DNA from: Oscheius sp. JU75
Lineage: Eukaryota; Nematoda; Chromadorea; Rhabditida; Rhabditidae
Reading direction: 5' to 3'
DNA length: 64,000 bases
Assembly: GCA_037178855.1 (NCBI GenBank)
Contig: JASJZC010000007.1
Coordinates: 8,618,001-8,682,000, forward strand
A program made the position numbers and the translations under genes. Numbering within the stretch: position 1 is the stretch's first letter; every line of letters starts with the position of its first letter. The notes below the pieces were generated by a model, which was not told the origin of the DNA, searched no databases, and saw nothing but the letters and a program-made list of their open reading frames with translations. Shown here in pieces: positions 33,130 through 46,086 of this stretch.

Positions 33130-36100
33130 GGCTGAGAAGAAAATTTAGATGACACACTGTCCTCAGAGAAAGAGATCTGGGGCGGAGTTACGGTGCACCT
33201 CCCTGGGAGGTCCTTGGGCGGAGTGAACCAATACGCCTCAACGAGAAACGAGGCACATGATGCTATGATATATGAAATGAATCGTGGTTCGAGACAGATT
33301 TATATGGTCAGATAAAGGATTACTGAACAGAGCAATGCGGGAAGTGAAATTTATGGCCGTAGAGAGTGGATGAATGGTGTTTTGAGTAATTTCTTGCATG
33401 TCCGAGGGGAGCAAGCTTTGCTTTTCAGAGCCTTGACTTGGAAGGCATTAGCTGTAACGATGAGACTGTAGGAAGAGAGACCTTCTTTAGGAAAAGTTTC
33501 AAGTAACTAATAAAGATCAGCTGAAAAGCTCCTATTGTTGTGCAAGCATTGCTTTCAAACTACTATCAGAGATACATGTGAAAGTGCAACGCCGGTCCTC
33601 ATTAACCTAGTGTCCAAGTTTTATCAAATATACAAATAGACAAAACAGATGTTTTAACAATCTCTGAAGCCCATGTTGGGTCTGCTCTAAAATGAATCTA
33701 AAAAGTAGATGCTATGCGTTCGAAAACTTCTAAAACAGAAGATCTAGATCGGTAACTAAGGTACAAAGAATAATGAACTAACTTTGATTTGAGGACATTG
33801 GTTTCCACTGGGCTGACTAAAGCGATACAACATGCGGTTAAATCCAAAAAACTACAGTTCCACCTGCTGAGAGTGAGCTTGACCACTTTGAAACATAAGT
33901 AAGACAAAGATAAAAATGAGTGTTCTTCAAAGACGAACTTTGAAGATGGATCTCCAATGTTACGGGAGAGATAATAACGTTTTGTTTTCAAGCGCCCGTC
34001 TAGTTGCTGCTATTAATTGGCGTGACCGACGGGAACAGACGTCTTTCAAGCCATAAATCCTTTGACAATTTGCAATATTTCTCGCTCGGAACGCCCGTTT
34101 TTCCTAACGAACAACTGGCAACTGGCAGATTGGGCCACATGTCGCCTCCTCAGTGGTTTTACTGTCCGTTTTTCGGAGGGGCCGATCACACCTTCAGAGT
34201 GAGTGACGGACATGCAATCACATTTGTGACTCATGGCGAGAAATGCCACCCTCAAACTGCAGGTCATTTTCATGCCTCCTAAAAAAGTGCGATTCCAATC
34301 GAGGTCTGCGCGTTCCATCACACACATATGATGTGAAATGCGTCCTTTATGACCTTCAAGCCAAAATTGTCTGTTGACGCGAGCTGATTTTCGATTGCAA
34401 AGGCATGAAGTGGGATTCTTGCCAAAAAAGTTTTGACAAACCGATGTCGTAGAGTTATCAGGCAGTCTCAGGAAGTGGACCAAAATGGTGTTTGTTCAGT
34501 TTAGTATGTTTTGTCCACCACCGGAAGATATAAGAACGTTGTTGTGAACACAGTGCCCAGCAGACCGATTTCAGTTCTGGGAAACCAGTCGCCGCCACAA
34601 AGGAGAAGAGTCATTCTGCTACCTGAAACCTTTACTTTTACTTTTTCGTGAATTGTCGAGAAACAAATTCGATGAACTGTTCCTGTTTATCGGAACCCGA
34701 CTTTTGTGATTTCATTAGTCCACCATGTCTTGTCTCTAATTTGAACGGTTTAAATTCTTTGTTTGTTGTCCATCTTAAAGATTGCCGCTGCCTACATAAC
34801 TTGCTCTATCTTTAATAAGTTCCCAGAGTCAAGATCGGGGCAAACTCGTGTTTACCATGTCCTCATCTAATTCCTGCTTCTGTTCTTACCTGGTAATCTC
34901 TCATTCATTAGTCCATCTTTTGATCTTTCTGTCTAGCTTGTCTTACCAGTCGTTGTACGAGCCAGCATAATTGAGATCCTCAATGCCACATGAGCAAGGT
35001 GCATTTGGTTTGAATATGGATCTGCCTCGTGCGAAAGTCTAGACATGTTTGGATGGATGCTATAGACAAGCACCTAGAAGACAGTATATCAAACTGAATA
35101 TTAGTTTAATAGTTTGCACTAGCAGCAACGTTGTTGCCCACCTCCTTACCCCCGGAAGTCTCGTAAACGGTCGCGTGAGAGGATAGATGACGGGACTGGA
35201 TTTGAAACATATCTGCCCCGTCAGAACCTTTGAAAACGCTCTAAATCAGGTAAAAAAATTTATCGCCACTCGGGCATCGGTTCGATATTGTTCATCATTG
35301 CGGTCTCTGTGATCAGCTAGCAAGTGCAGCATTGTTATCATCACCTACCTTCTCCTCTTTCTCACCATACCACGTGTGGTACGCGTAGCTGCCCGGTAGC
35401 TCTCTCTCTTGTTCGTTCCGGTCCGGCTACGTCGAAAATGCGTAGCAGAACATGTAGGCGTGTAACAGTCGAGAGAGACAAGTTTGCAGCTGTTTTGTTA
35501 GCCGGAAGACAAAAGAGTTATGTTCAAAGACGAAGAACACAAGAAGCGTGAAGAATTGTGTTGCCCCTTGGGCATTGTAGACAGTGTAACCCTTGGTTAA
35601 GAGAAACACTCTATAAGAACAGTTTCAATTCGGCTTGTCTCTATTTGTCAATGGTCGACTTTCATGATACTGTTTGGCTGTTGCCCCCGATAACAATCCT
35701 GACAGTCGACCTGTTTTTTCTTCTTCCTTATTTCTAAAAACAAAGGTCGCTTTTAAGAGATGATTCACCAAAAACTTATGACTTACTCGTTACGACTCGT
35801 TGAACACAGTATCTATCTCTCTCACGTTTACCTGTTCTCGCCTATGAACTGTCGATCGCTTTCAGGACGAACGGAATTTGACACATACGCCCAATTGCGC
35901 CAAATTTATAGTCTCTTTTCCGTCATTCTTTCCCCTAATAACATCTCTCTGTCATTGTTGTTCCTTTGCGACATCACAGGTCAGAATATTTGAGAGAGCT
36001 ACCTTGAACCTTTGTTTTTCTTCCTTGTTAGAGTACGCGAAATGTTCGTAACAGTTTACCACACAAGCTCAAAATCACATTGGTCGTTCTGTCTTTCGAA

Positions 36101-38376
36101 ACGGAATTATAAGTTGATCAAAGTAAAATATTTTCCAATTTTTGATGCTTCAAACACCAGTTCTGCTTCAGACAGGCTAGAAATGGTATGACAGCAGCAT
36201 GAGTAAGCCAAGCCAGCTCAAATGACAACCTCTGTTCGCGGAACCATTTTGCCGCGTCACTTTTTGAGAATAAAACAGCCAACTTTCTATTCGAAACCCC
36301 CCTGAAAGTTGGCTTTTACTTCTAGGAGACCTGTTATAGTTTGTTTTCTGTGAATTTGTGTACTTTGAAAGACACTGCCTACGTTTTCTTTGCAACTGTT
36401 GGCAAACCCTGACCCCGCCTTGTACACTCTCGAGCTAACCTACCATGTAAACAGAAAGATTCTTAGTTCCTGCAGTCTTACGACTATTGTACACAGAAAA
36501 AAAGGGATATACTTAAGGGAATCACATGTTTTGACAGACCTTTGCTTCCTGCAGGATACATTTGTATACGTATGCACGCAATAAGCTGGAGGTACACTGG
36601 GATAATAGCGCGACACTTCCTTTACTTTCTAGTAGCTCCATAAATCGACCTGAAAAGGTCACCACCCTCATCAATTAAGTGGACAGATTAACCTTTCGAC
36701 AGTTTGGTTGACATTAACTGTAACACTTTTGCCCCCGGGCACCGTTGACAAACAGAAAATGTTTGTCTGTAGGGGCTATTTGCCTTGGCAATAGTAACAT
36801 TGGATGTTTGTAGACAATCAAATTATCGGCATCCATCAGATATAAACAGATCGAGGGATGGTAAATCCATAATGCCGTCCCAATCAATCGGTTACCCCCT
36901 CTGTCTTTGTCGTCATTTTTTAGGGCTTTAAACATTGGTCGGGCCTTCTTTTGTTCCTATACGCCTCCAAGATTGCGCGACCTTTTGGCAGATGCCTTGT
37001 TCTTAGCTGTATCTCTTGTTTGACGTCGCCCCCGACTGTATGCCGTGCTGATTGTTCAAAAATAACTGAAAACTGTGACTCGTATACTCTCGATCTTTGT
37101 GTACCTGCTTTGCTCCGCTATATAAACTGTTCAGATGGTGCGAATTGGCGACAGTCCTCCGCGACGAGGATCACCTAGTGAGGCTTTTTCAGAAGACATC
37201 AACGATATTCATAGGCGGCGGAAAGACGAAAAGTCGAACGGGTGAGCTTTATGATCTTTTCCTCCGAAATTGTGCAAAATAATGGGCTTCTCCAATTGAA
37301 GGATTTCGGCCTTTGGTTTTCTAAGAATCTCCCGCTGGCTTCAAACTCTCCCCACCCACCTAGAATAAGGATTCATGCCTCATTGGTCCTAACACCTCGG
37401 CCAGTAGTCTGTACGCATTCTGGATTGTTGCAATTAGCGGAGGTATGCAAGTGTTTAAACTTTATTGCTCTATTAGCTGACATCTAAAATACGCTACCTA
37501 CTCTGTCCCTATTGTATTAGGTTGATTTCCATAACAGTTATCAACTTGGTAGACAACTTCTTAACGTCCTATTGTAAGGCTATAGTATATTCAGTAGCCA
37601 GTCTAGAAAATTCCGAACATCCTATAGCAGTACGCGCAAGCTCTCAGACACCTACGTTTTGTATAATCATCCTAAAGCCGGCTTTGATGGAAGATTTCTT
37701 TCTTGGAAGATTTTCTTCTGGCTCTGCCCTTTTTCAAAAACACATTATGGTAATGAGAAAATAGTCAGTCTGATGTTTCTCGTCCAGCAAGCACGCCCGC
37801 AACATCCAAAAAAACGATGGTAGGCTAACGTATCCAACTTTCCTTTTTGAAATGGTCTCTTCTGAAACAGTTATTAGGTTGTTTATTCGCGAGTCAACCT
37901 TAGCATGCTTTTATGACACTAGATAAACATGGACCAAAGCAAAACATTTGGAAACTAACCAATCTTCAGATCTTTCCGGGAAAGTTCCATGGTAGGGTTC
38001 ATGCGCGTTGTTTGTGGCTATCGGAGGTGTCAAGCCCTGGGGGAGAGTGCGCGATGCAAACAGGTTTCTCGCCTTTCTCGATAGCCTCCAGCCAAAAATG
38101 CGTATCGACATCGATGGACCTTCCTTCGAGTACAATTTTGCCGCGTCCAGACGGCGGAAGCTGAAAACCTTCCTGCTCTGGCTAATAAGGAGCAAAAAGT
38201 GGGTATATCATAGTCATTTTCCGGGTTTTTACCTGCAAAGGGCGTAGTCATCCGGAATAATTGGAGGTTCGCACTTCCGTACACAACCCGTTAAACCCCT
38301 ACTGCTTCCGGAGGGGCTCAGTCTTAAAGTTCGGCGACGACAATCCGGCTCTTATTGTTCTCACCTCCATAAGCAT
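33130..38376. other. Gene-poor region between DM gene and GGT
   Basis: About 5.2 kb with no recognised coding sequence. The largest frame (145 codons, minus strand, 34483-34046) has no domain, no splice structure and a competing 92-codon frame opposite it. Two GC-rich boxes reading GGGCGGAG (near 33180 and 33214) lie 50-90 bases upstream of the DM gene start and could be promoter sites. Pyrimidine-rich stretches near 35.3-35.9 kb have no clear meaning. Confidence 0.45.
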
Positions 38377-41274
38377 GTGATCTATTCCAAAATGAAGTGG
38401 TTTTCTGATCATAGCCCAACTTTCAGGTGCACCAGAACAATGGCAATTCTGTGTACGATTCTCGCTACAGTATTCCTTATTTCAACGATCGTGTTAGCTG
38501 TCGTAGTCGCCAAAAACGGGAATGAGTTCCATACACAGCCAGACCCAGCCCTACAGGTATCAAACATTTAAAAATTTTGGTACTGACGGGTCAATTTAAG
38601 GCACTGAATACGAATGAGCCTGTCATAAACCAAATAGGCAGTGGTCCCGGAGGCTTAATTTACAATCCAGATGAGCTCAATGTAGGTGTTCCTGACTACT
38701 TAACTGATTCTATTTCAGCCCAATCGCATCAATGCACCTCAAGTATCCAATCTTGACTGGCCATCACCATCAGGCAGTATGTATTCCCACTTCAAGAAAG
38801 CTTCCATCGCTACGGATCACGGTCTCTGCTCGGAAATCGGAAGAGATGTCCTGATTGAAGGCGGAAATGCTGTAGATGCCCTGATCTCAAGTCTGCTTTG
38901 CATAGGAGTCGTTAATCCACAGAGCAGTGGTCTCGGAGGAGGATTTGTGATGACACTGTACAATGCGTAGGTGCTGCCGCAGACGAGGAAATAGTAGACT
39001 TTTCAGTTCAACTGGAAGATGTCAATCCATCAATGCTAGGGAATCTGCTCCAGGTTCTGCTTACGCCGAAATGTTCGTCAATAACACTAAGGATAGTGTG
39101 ACAGGTAAGACTATCATTTTCGTTTGTCTCTACCGTACCGTATCGTTTGCGCATATCCAGCAGAAATCTTGCAAGAGAGCTGTACAATTCTTGAAATTGT
39201 CGCCTATTCATCTGCAAAAGCGGGCTGGTGCTGTGAATAAGCGGCACCACTAATCTAAGGGTCCCAAGTTCAAATCCGTTTCTTTCAAACAAAGGGTCCA
39301 AACTCTCAAAAGGTCGAAAAAAAACTGAGAGTAACTTGCTATGAAGGTTTAGTTGCTATTTAGTGGAATCCTATTTGTTCTCCTTTTTGTAATCTTTGAT
39401 TACTGTCTGCAGCCTCAGAATGTTTTTTTGTTGAATTATGAAACCCGAGGCAAATTCCAAGATTATCTGAAGTCCAAATGAACATATTCGATGGCATCTT
39501 GCAGGCTACCGTTCAATCGCCACACCCTCTGAGCTGCATGGCTTCTGGACCATCTTCAACCGCTTCGGATCGGGCAAGGTCACCTGGTCGCGACTCTTTC
39601 AACCGGCAATTGGACTAGCTCTCAAAGGTTTTCCTGTCTCCTCCAATCTGGCAATGGTGTTGGCGGACAAAGAAAAGGAAATCCTGGCCGAGACCTCAAT
39701 GAAGTACAATTACACTAAAAAAAGTTAATCTCATTGACGCACTTTAGGGAGATCTTTGTGGACCCGGCTACACACAGAGTCTACGAGGAAGGAGACATCA
39801 TGAGGCGCAAGACGCTCGGATTTACACTTCAACTCTTGGCCAACTCGTCTGATCCCGTTGATCTTTTCTACAAGGGCGGAATGGCTCAGACCATTGGAGC
39901 AGAGATCACTGACAATGGTGGACATGTCGATGTCGGAGATCTGTCCAGATATGAGACCCTTATTGAAGACAGCCCTCTGATTGCTCGTAAGCTGTCAGCA
40001 ACACTTGCATTAGAATCCCTTTTTTGCAGCATTGCTGGCTGATTTCGAAATGTGTGGACCTCCTCCTCCTTCCTCTTTTGTGATCACGCAAAGCATCATC
40101 GCTGTCATGGCTGGTATACTCTAAGCTCGGAAGACCCCCGTCTAATCCGTATTTCAGAATTCTATAACGACAAGTCGGTGGATCTGGATGATCCTCTGAT
40201 CTACCATCGTCTCATCGAGGCCGAGAAGTTTGCTTATGCTCAGAGGACTAAACTTGGAGATGTTTCCTTTGTCGAATCTTCCAAGACACTGGTTGCTAAC
40301 ATGACCACAAAGTGGGTAAATTGGTCAATAACCATAAAATTTCGTTTCCAGTAAGTACGCAAAATGGATCGCCTCACTGATCAAGGACACCGCTCAACCT
40401 CAAGACTACTACCTAGGCGGAAGTTCCACTCAGGTAAGGAAACTGTTCAAGACTCTTTTAAACTGATCAGCTTATTAACTATCCGCTTTCTAGATTGATC
40501 TTAACTGGGATGAGGTTGGTTTCTGGCGTTGTTTGATCGTTGTGTTGCGAGCTTTTCGTTCTCTCAAAAGATCAAGTCAACTAATATAATTTAAGGTCCC
40601 CGACCATGGAACTTCACACGTTTCCGTTATCGACGAGTACGGTAACGCCGTCTCTGCCACGTCGACGATTAATCAACTGTAAGTAATATGAGCCAAAAAA
40701 GTAGCGGAAATGGTTTAGACTCGGTTCAATGAGGGCTTCACCAACTTTGGGCATCATTTGGAACGATGAAATGGACGATTTCTCTACTCCTGGAGTCTAC
40801 AACGCTTTTGGATTTGCTCCTTCTGAGACCAACTTTATAGCTCCCAACAAGCGACCAATGAGCTCAATGAGTCCGATGGTCGTGTACAACAAGAATGACC
40901 AACGTGTCGAGCTGGTTGTAGGAGGAGCCGGAGGCTCGTTCATCATCTCCGCCACGGCTCAAACCGTAATTCGATCTCTTCTGTTCAACCAGACCGTCAA
41001 GGCCGCTGTGGATGCTCCCCGATTCCACAATCAGTTTCTTCCACATGTCACTCAGTTTGAGAAAAACGTTCCCAAGGTAGAAACAATGCTCTTCATCACA
41101 CAAGATCTGTTTCAGAGAATCATCGACGAGTTGACGACCACTTTTAAGCAGAACATGACCGCCATTGTTCAACAGAAATCTGTGATTCAAGCTCTGGAAG
41201 TTCAGCCTGATGGATTTATTCATGGCAACAGTGACTTCCGACGAAAGACAGCCACCTATCCTGCCGGATTCTAG
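38377..41274 (+). CDS. ggt: Gamma-glutamyl transpeptidase
   Basis: This is a cell-surface enzyme that cleaves glutathione and transfers the gamma-glutamyl group. It is a type II membrane protein: an N-terminal anchor (AILCTILATVFLISTIVLAVVV) precedes the ectodomain. Motifs run in family order: GLGGGFVMTLYNA, INARESAP, PPPPSSFVITQ, and the autocleavage site DHGTSHVSV, where the Thr at 40611-40613 becomes the N-terminal nucleophile of the small subunit. These are followed by NAVSATSTIN, WNDEMDDFSTP, the GGAGGS loop and the terminal TYPAGF. About twelve exons are read. The start may be 38377 or 38440, where TTTCAG just upstream would trans-splice to the second ATG. The intron at about 39.1-39.5 kb holds a tRNA-like scrap. 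Full length for the family; likely active. Confidence 0.95.
39205..39285 (+). repeat. tRNA-like fragment in a GGT intron
   Basis: The segment ending GGGTCCCAAGTTCAAATCC resembles the variable loop and T-arm (B box) of a tRNA, preceded by a possible anticodon arm. The stems do not pair well, so it is at best a degenerate tRNA or a tRNA-derived SINE piece. Confidence 0.3.
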
Positions 41275-41979
41275 CCCTAGTTTACTTTTTTTGTTTTTCC
41301 ATAGACACAACTGCTTTTCACCCGCTCCTATGATCTGAAGATTCGAGTTTCGCTAGAGAATACGGTTACTCTGCGACCGCGTGACCACTTTAACCAATTG
41401 CCCCGGTCCTGTTAAATATTATACCTGTGATGTACATTCCCGTTCCATGACTAATAAACTATGGAATCAATGTGTTTTCGTAAATGAATCGGGGTCTAAG
41501 TACGTCAATGCTATATGTAACGTGGCCCACGATAAAACGGCTCCCAAATTCGTGTCGACACACCCGCTGATAAAAACGTTGACGCTTTACAACCGAGCAG
41601 ATATGATTTATGGGCTCAAATCTGCTAATCTTTACCAGTTATGGTTCATGAAGATTACTTGTATCCACAGCAGCAAAAAGTCAATTTGATATCCTGGTCA
41701 GCCCAAAGGTAAATCAAATCGGGTAGGCTTCAAGTTGTCGGCATGCCTTCCTTAGATACATTCAGAAGGATACAACACATATACGTGACAAGCTGTCGGG
41801 AAGGATGGAGTGTAGTAGACATCAGTCGACAAGTAGCTTGAGGGAGATCCAAAACGGACAGTGCCTGACAAAAATCATGATGCAATAAACGATGCCACAC
41901 AAATGTTATACACGAAACCCTAACTTGGGTAGGTATAAAAACACAGACAGTCTTACTAAATCTTCATTTGTATGTACAG
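41275..41979. other. Spacer between two converging genes
   Basis: About 700 bases form the shared 3' region of GGT (+) and the aspartic protease (-). An open frame of 102 codons at 41381 has no recognisable domain. Nothing else is seen. Confidence 0.5.
41453..41458 (+). terminator. Poly(A) signal of the GGT gene
   Basis: AATAAA lies about 180 bases past the GGT stop codon. Confidence 0.5.
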
Positions 41980-43306
41980 TTAGTTTTGAAGGGAAGGAGC
42001 AAATCCAATGCGTTTGTTGCCCATGTCGTAGATGTTACAGTATTGACGGATCAGAGGATCTCCCTGAAACATTCAATAATAAAACTGAAACTATAAACAG
42101 CTTACGAGAATCCAGCTAGGTCCAAATCCTCCGCTGCCGAAGGTGAAGATACCCATGTAGCATCTGGTACCAGTGTTGACAATGTAGTTTTCAGGCTGAA
42201 TGGCGTAAGTGGTGGTTCCAATGACCAGGGTCAGAGGTCCAGGGTTCGCATTGCAGTCGATCGTGTACTCGCCAGTGACAGCGTGAAGCTGAAAACAAAA
42301 CTTTGCTTTTGATACACTAAAAACTCACAGTCGCTCCAGCAGCCTTGGCAAGTCCTTGGATGGTGGCCTTGGTTCCTCCGATGAAGGAGGTACCGGTATC
42401 GGAGATGACTGAGTAGGTCTTGGGGTCAGAGAAGCTTCCAAGAGCAAAGCCTCCGGCCTTGAACTCCCAGTAGGTGGCAGAAGAGAGGGGCTGGTAAGCG
42501 ATGACGGGACCGCAGTTTTTAGTGTCAATGGCTCCGTAGGTGAAGACACCTCCGCCAACGCCTCTTTTGCTTCCCTCGTGCTCGAGCCAGACGGTGAACA
42601 GATTCTGGTCGAGAAGTCCTATAACCCTTGTAAAGTTTGCATTTCTTTGAAACACCTACCCTGCTCCATAGCGTTGATGAGAGGAGGAGTGACACGATCG
42701 ACAGCGAGAGAGGTGAAAGCAAGTCCGAGGATCCCGTCAGCGGGATCGGTCTTGAAATCATTGGACATCTCGTTGGCAATACCGAAGGTGGTCTTGGGGA
42801 CAATGAGCTGATCCTCTCCAACACCTCCGAAACGGACAGTGTCCTCCCCGAGGACTCCAGCGGCATTTCCGGATCCGTACTGAATGGTGAAGGTCTTTCC
42901 GTTCTTCACGAAGGTAGAAGACTTGGAAGAGTCGAATCGGGCATGAGGCTTGCAGACAGCGGTAGGAGTGCAGGTAGGTCCGGGAATCCAGAGGTTAGCC
43001 GATCCGGTGTCGAGAACGACGACAAAGGTCTGGTCAGGAGTTCCGACGGTGATATTTCCGACGTATTCGAAGTCTCCGTAGTCCAGAACCTAGAGAATGT
43101 CCATACTTTTCGTGAAAACAAGAACTCACTCCATCTCCGTGAGATTCCAGGTTGCTGGCACGGAGCATGTTCTGGTACTGGATGTAGGCCTCCAACTCTC
43201 CACTCTCACGCATACGCTCTCTTCTGGAGGGACGTCTGGTGAGTTTGTGCTGAGAGACAGCGGCCATGGCAAGGCCGAAGAGGCCCAAGAGGAGAAGGGT
43301 CTTCAT
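41980..43306 (-). CDS. asp: Pepsin-type aspartic protease (ASP-1-like)
   Basis: This is a secreted or lysosomal endopeptidase, in worms usually intestinal. Five minus-strand exons (43306-43130, 43089-42660, 42618-42329, 42288-42106, 42063-41980) give 387 residues, the usual size. A signal peptide (MKTLLLLGLFGLAMAAV) is followed by a basic propeptide (HKLTRRPSRRERMR). Both catalytic aspartates are present: Asp86 in VVLDTGSANLW and Asp276 in ISDTGTSFIGG. The flap Tyr is in FTIQYGSG, and the C-terminal YCNIYDMGNKRIGFAPS is typical. The ATG comes one base after a TTTCAG, a strong trans-splice acceptor. Codon use is strongly biased toward C-ending codons compared with neighbours, which suggests high expression. 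Confidence 0.96.
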
Positions 43307-44388
43307 CCTGAAACCTTTGTGATCAGTACTGTGTGTTTGGACAAAAGAAGGCGAAAAGAGTGTGGACGTGGCCAGTGGGCAGGAGGCAGTTATCAATCAC
43401 CTTTTATAGCTGGACCAGCTTGACGTCGTCTTGATAACAGAGGAGCCGACTTACCTAGGGGCTATTGGCTCGATAAGGCACGAGACCGGATTTGCGTGCA
43501 ACTTTGATCCGTCGGACTGCACACTAAGCACAAATGACCAACATTATCTCTGTAAGGTACTACTACTTTGATTGGGATCCACAGATCACCGGAAGGCGAA
43601 GACAGTGTTACGCTCCTTTCTTCCTGATACACAACGAAGTGTTATCAGTGGGCACAGAAAGATGTCCACACGTAATATTTGCCACTGACAGCTCATAGGG
43701 TACTTGGAGAAGAATGTTTGAGTAGTGAATAACCCGGAAGACGTGAAAAATTATGTCAGAAAAACATGTGAACAGGCATCAAAAGACTTTATTTGGTATC
43801 GTAGATATTGAAAAAGCGACAAATGATTTTAACGGAAACTGGTATGGAGGCAACCGAGACATCGTTAATAGACCAGGAAATACCGTAAGCTTTGCATAGA
43901 GAATTAAGAAGCTCGTTTTAGTGGTCTTGTCACAGTCTTCGTCAGTTTTAATACTTGAAGCTCCCACCATCTCTCCATTATCCCTCGATTGTATGTGGTT
44001 TCGGCATACTAAGTATTCAGGAAGGATGTGTTTCGGTGTCCTGTACACTCCTAGACAATGAAAATATGTCTCTCATTGTTATTCTCGTCGAAACTTCTAT
44101 TCATCGCTGACGGCACCAATCATTCTTTAAAAACGTTAGACAGACAGGTGATAGTCTTTTTTGTATACTTCACGTTTTATCAACGTCTCTTGCCGAAATG
44201 CTACAATCTTGCTTCGACTTTGGCACAGATTCATTTCGCGAGATATGTATGTAAGCAGTTTTTCAAGTTTTCAGTGCTCTTTGCATCTTCACCATTATGC
44301 CTTTTGCAATCTCGATAACATCTGCAGTTTACTACATGGTGCGCCAAAATTACAGCAACTCAGGAAAAACACCGTATCTAACGGTTAA

Positions 44389-44425
44389 AAATAGTTTTTG
44401 ACAAACGAACATTCAAAAACTATTT
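44389..44425. repeat. Short inverted repeat beside the transposase relic
   Basis: AAATAGTTTTTGA (44389-44401) is followed after 11 bases by its exact reverse complement (44413-44425). It sits at the downstream edge of the Tc1/mariner remnant and may be part of its terminal region. Confidence 0.7.
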
Positions 44426-44429
44426 ATTG

Positions 44430-44820
44430 ATTGTTTTTGCACAAAAAACAACATTAATATTCGAATCTTCCTCCATCGGCATCGAGGCATGCTTTAGGTC
44501 TTTGACGCCTTGAGGAACAAAGATGAGAGGTGTCTTTCCGGTAGCAGTGATTCCAGCCCAAACCATGACAGATTCCGGATGAGAACGGCGAGTAGCAGTA
44601 GTATTTGGCTGTGTAGTTACGTAAACACGATCATTTTGCTTATTCAACAGTTTGCGAACGGAACGATTGGGGTTCTTGCGAAGATCGCGTACCTTTTTGA
44701 TATTGGCTCTAGTGATGACAGATTTACGTCTTCTTCGTCCAGTTCGATCAGAAACGGGGCCCAGCTCAGCAAAACGTTGAATAGTACGACGATTTTATTC
44801 GCTCCGAGACGTCTCTGGAT
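44430..44820 (-). mobile_element. Internally deleted Tc1/mariner transposase relic
   Basis: Read on the minus strand, one frame gives a helix-turn-helix region typical of Tc1/mariner DNA-binding domains (TIQRFAELGPVSDR, then RRRKSVITRANIKKVRDL and NPNRSVRKL). It runs directly into QNDRVYVTTQP and VMVWAGITATGKTPLIF, a block from the middle of the catalytic domain. The intervening part, including the first catalytic Asp, is missing, so the copy has an internal deletion and cannot be active. Confidence 0.75.
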
Positions 44821-44966
44821 GTCGCGCTCCACCTCTGTATAACGAGATAATCAAGCTCCTATATATTGAAGTCAAAGTGAACTATCTCGGTGATAAATAC
44901 TTTGTAACTACTCAAACTTGGCATGTTAGCTCGCCATGTTTTGGGAAGACTCTAAGATACTTTCGT

Positions 44967-45004
44967 AGTTGAATCAAAGATACCATAGTATCTTTGATTC
45001 AACT
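44967..45004. repeat. Perfect 17-bp inverted repeat, 4-nt loop
   Basis: AGTTGAATCAAAGATAC (44967-44983) is followed by CATA and then its exact reverse complement (44988-45004). The match is perfect over 17 pairs, far beyond chance for such a short loop. It encodes nothing visible. Confidence 0.9.
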
Positions 45005-45559
45005 TATGGAAGGAATATCTTGCCTATCTAGCGTACATGCCGTATTCTTACACACTAATTGTTCGCTTCGAAGATTTCCGCGATTAACTATAGACAAGGC
45101 TGACAAAGAATGTTAACCATTTTCCTTCGAAGTAAGTTTCTTCAGTTAGTGGTGGGCAGGTTCAATTATTAGGACTACAGCTCTCTTCGGTATTCGCTAA
45201 TGTTTCTGGTATGTTCTTGTGCACGTTTTCTACGTGAAAATGATCTACAGAAGACCTGAAGCTCTCAAACAGCTGGGACTTTTTCCCATTAAGATTTTGA
45301 AACTTTTTGTGCCATCATCATTAATCTAATGTGTTCTGTCTCCTACGTCTCATCACGTACGTTGTCCTTTTTGGGCTTCAACTCCTTCTTTGCTCATCTC
45401 AGAAACTGTACCGGTGCCTTTTTTCCCATACTTCTCACTGTCTGCTACTTTTTCAACCATATTAGTTTAGAATTTGATCAGATCAGGAGCATGCCAAAGT
45501 CTCTGTAAACGAGAACGATATTTGCTGTTTTGTTCTATAAAGTCTATTGCCTGGTTTCA

Positions 45560-45695
45560 GAAGATGATGTTGTTTGTCAAGAACAGCACAATAAGTTTTA
45601 CTGCCCACTGTACGTGAGAAGACCTACCGGGACTCCGCACAGAAGAATGTACTTCCGCTGTTGCCTTAAGCAAAAGATCAGGTCAGATGTCAACA
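45560..45695 (+). other. Possible Cys-rich exon
   Basis: After a GGTTTCAG, an open frame reads DDVVCQEQHNKFYCPLY and ends MYFRCCLKQK before an AG|GTCAG donor-like site. The five cysteines recall extracellular modules of nematode membrane proteins. It could belong to the same gene as the membrane-helix ORF at 46.1 kb, but no linking exon was found. Confidence 0.25.
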
Positions 45696-46086
45696 GTCCG
45701 ACCTCCCATGTTCGACGTCCGCTGTGTGACGCAGAAAGTGTCAGTGGTGGCAGGGCACTTCCTCAATGACAATAGGGACAAATATGCGTCTTATTTGTTC
45801 TTTTCTGCTCAACAGTGGCTACTGTCGACAGTTTACCCGCACAAGCCGGCCTAAGTACACTCGTAAGCACGCGGAACGCTAATCTCAAGATGAGCACCAT
45901 GTTGCATCTCATTACGCTGACACGACCTCACGAGAGAAAGTGGAGGCAAGTCCAGAGAATATGAGCAAATGTTGTGTAAGATTTTGATCGCAGTGCACTC
46001 TTCTTGTCTGTCCGGACATGGGCCGGCTTCTGCACCGTCGCAAAATAGGCGTATACCCCTCTTTGTGTGCACTCGACGAAAAATGA

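Noticed and set aside
34004..34282. A plus-strand frame of 92 codons
   Set aside because: No recognisable domain, and it lies opposite another chance frame.
34046..34483. A 145-codon minus-strand frame
   Set aside because: Long but without a domain, plausible start context or splice sites, and with a competing plus-strand frame. Probably chance.
40864..41310. A 148-codon minus-strand frame
   Set aside because: It is the mirror of the GGT last exon, whose protein motifs are unmistakable on the plus strand.
42637..43242. A 201-codon plus-strand frame
   Set aside because: It is antisense to the strongly codon-biased aspartic protease exon; the motifs are all on the minus strand.
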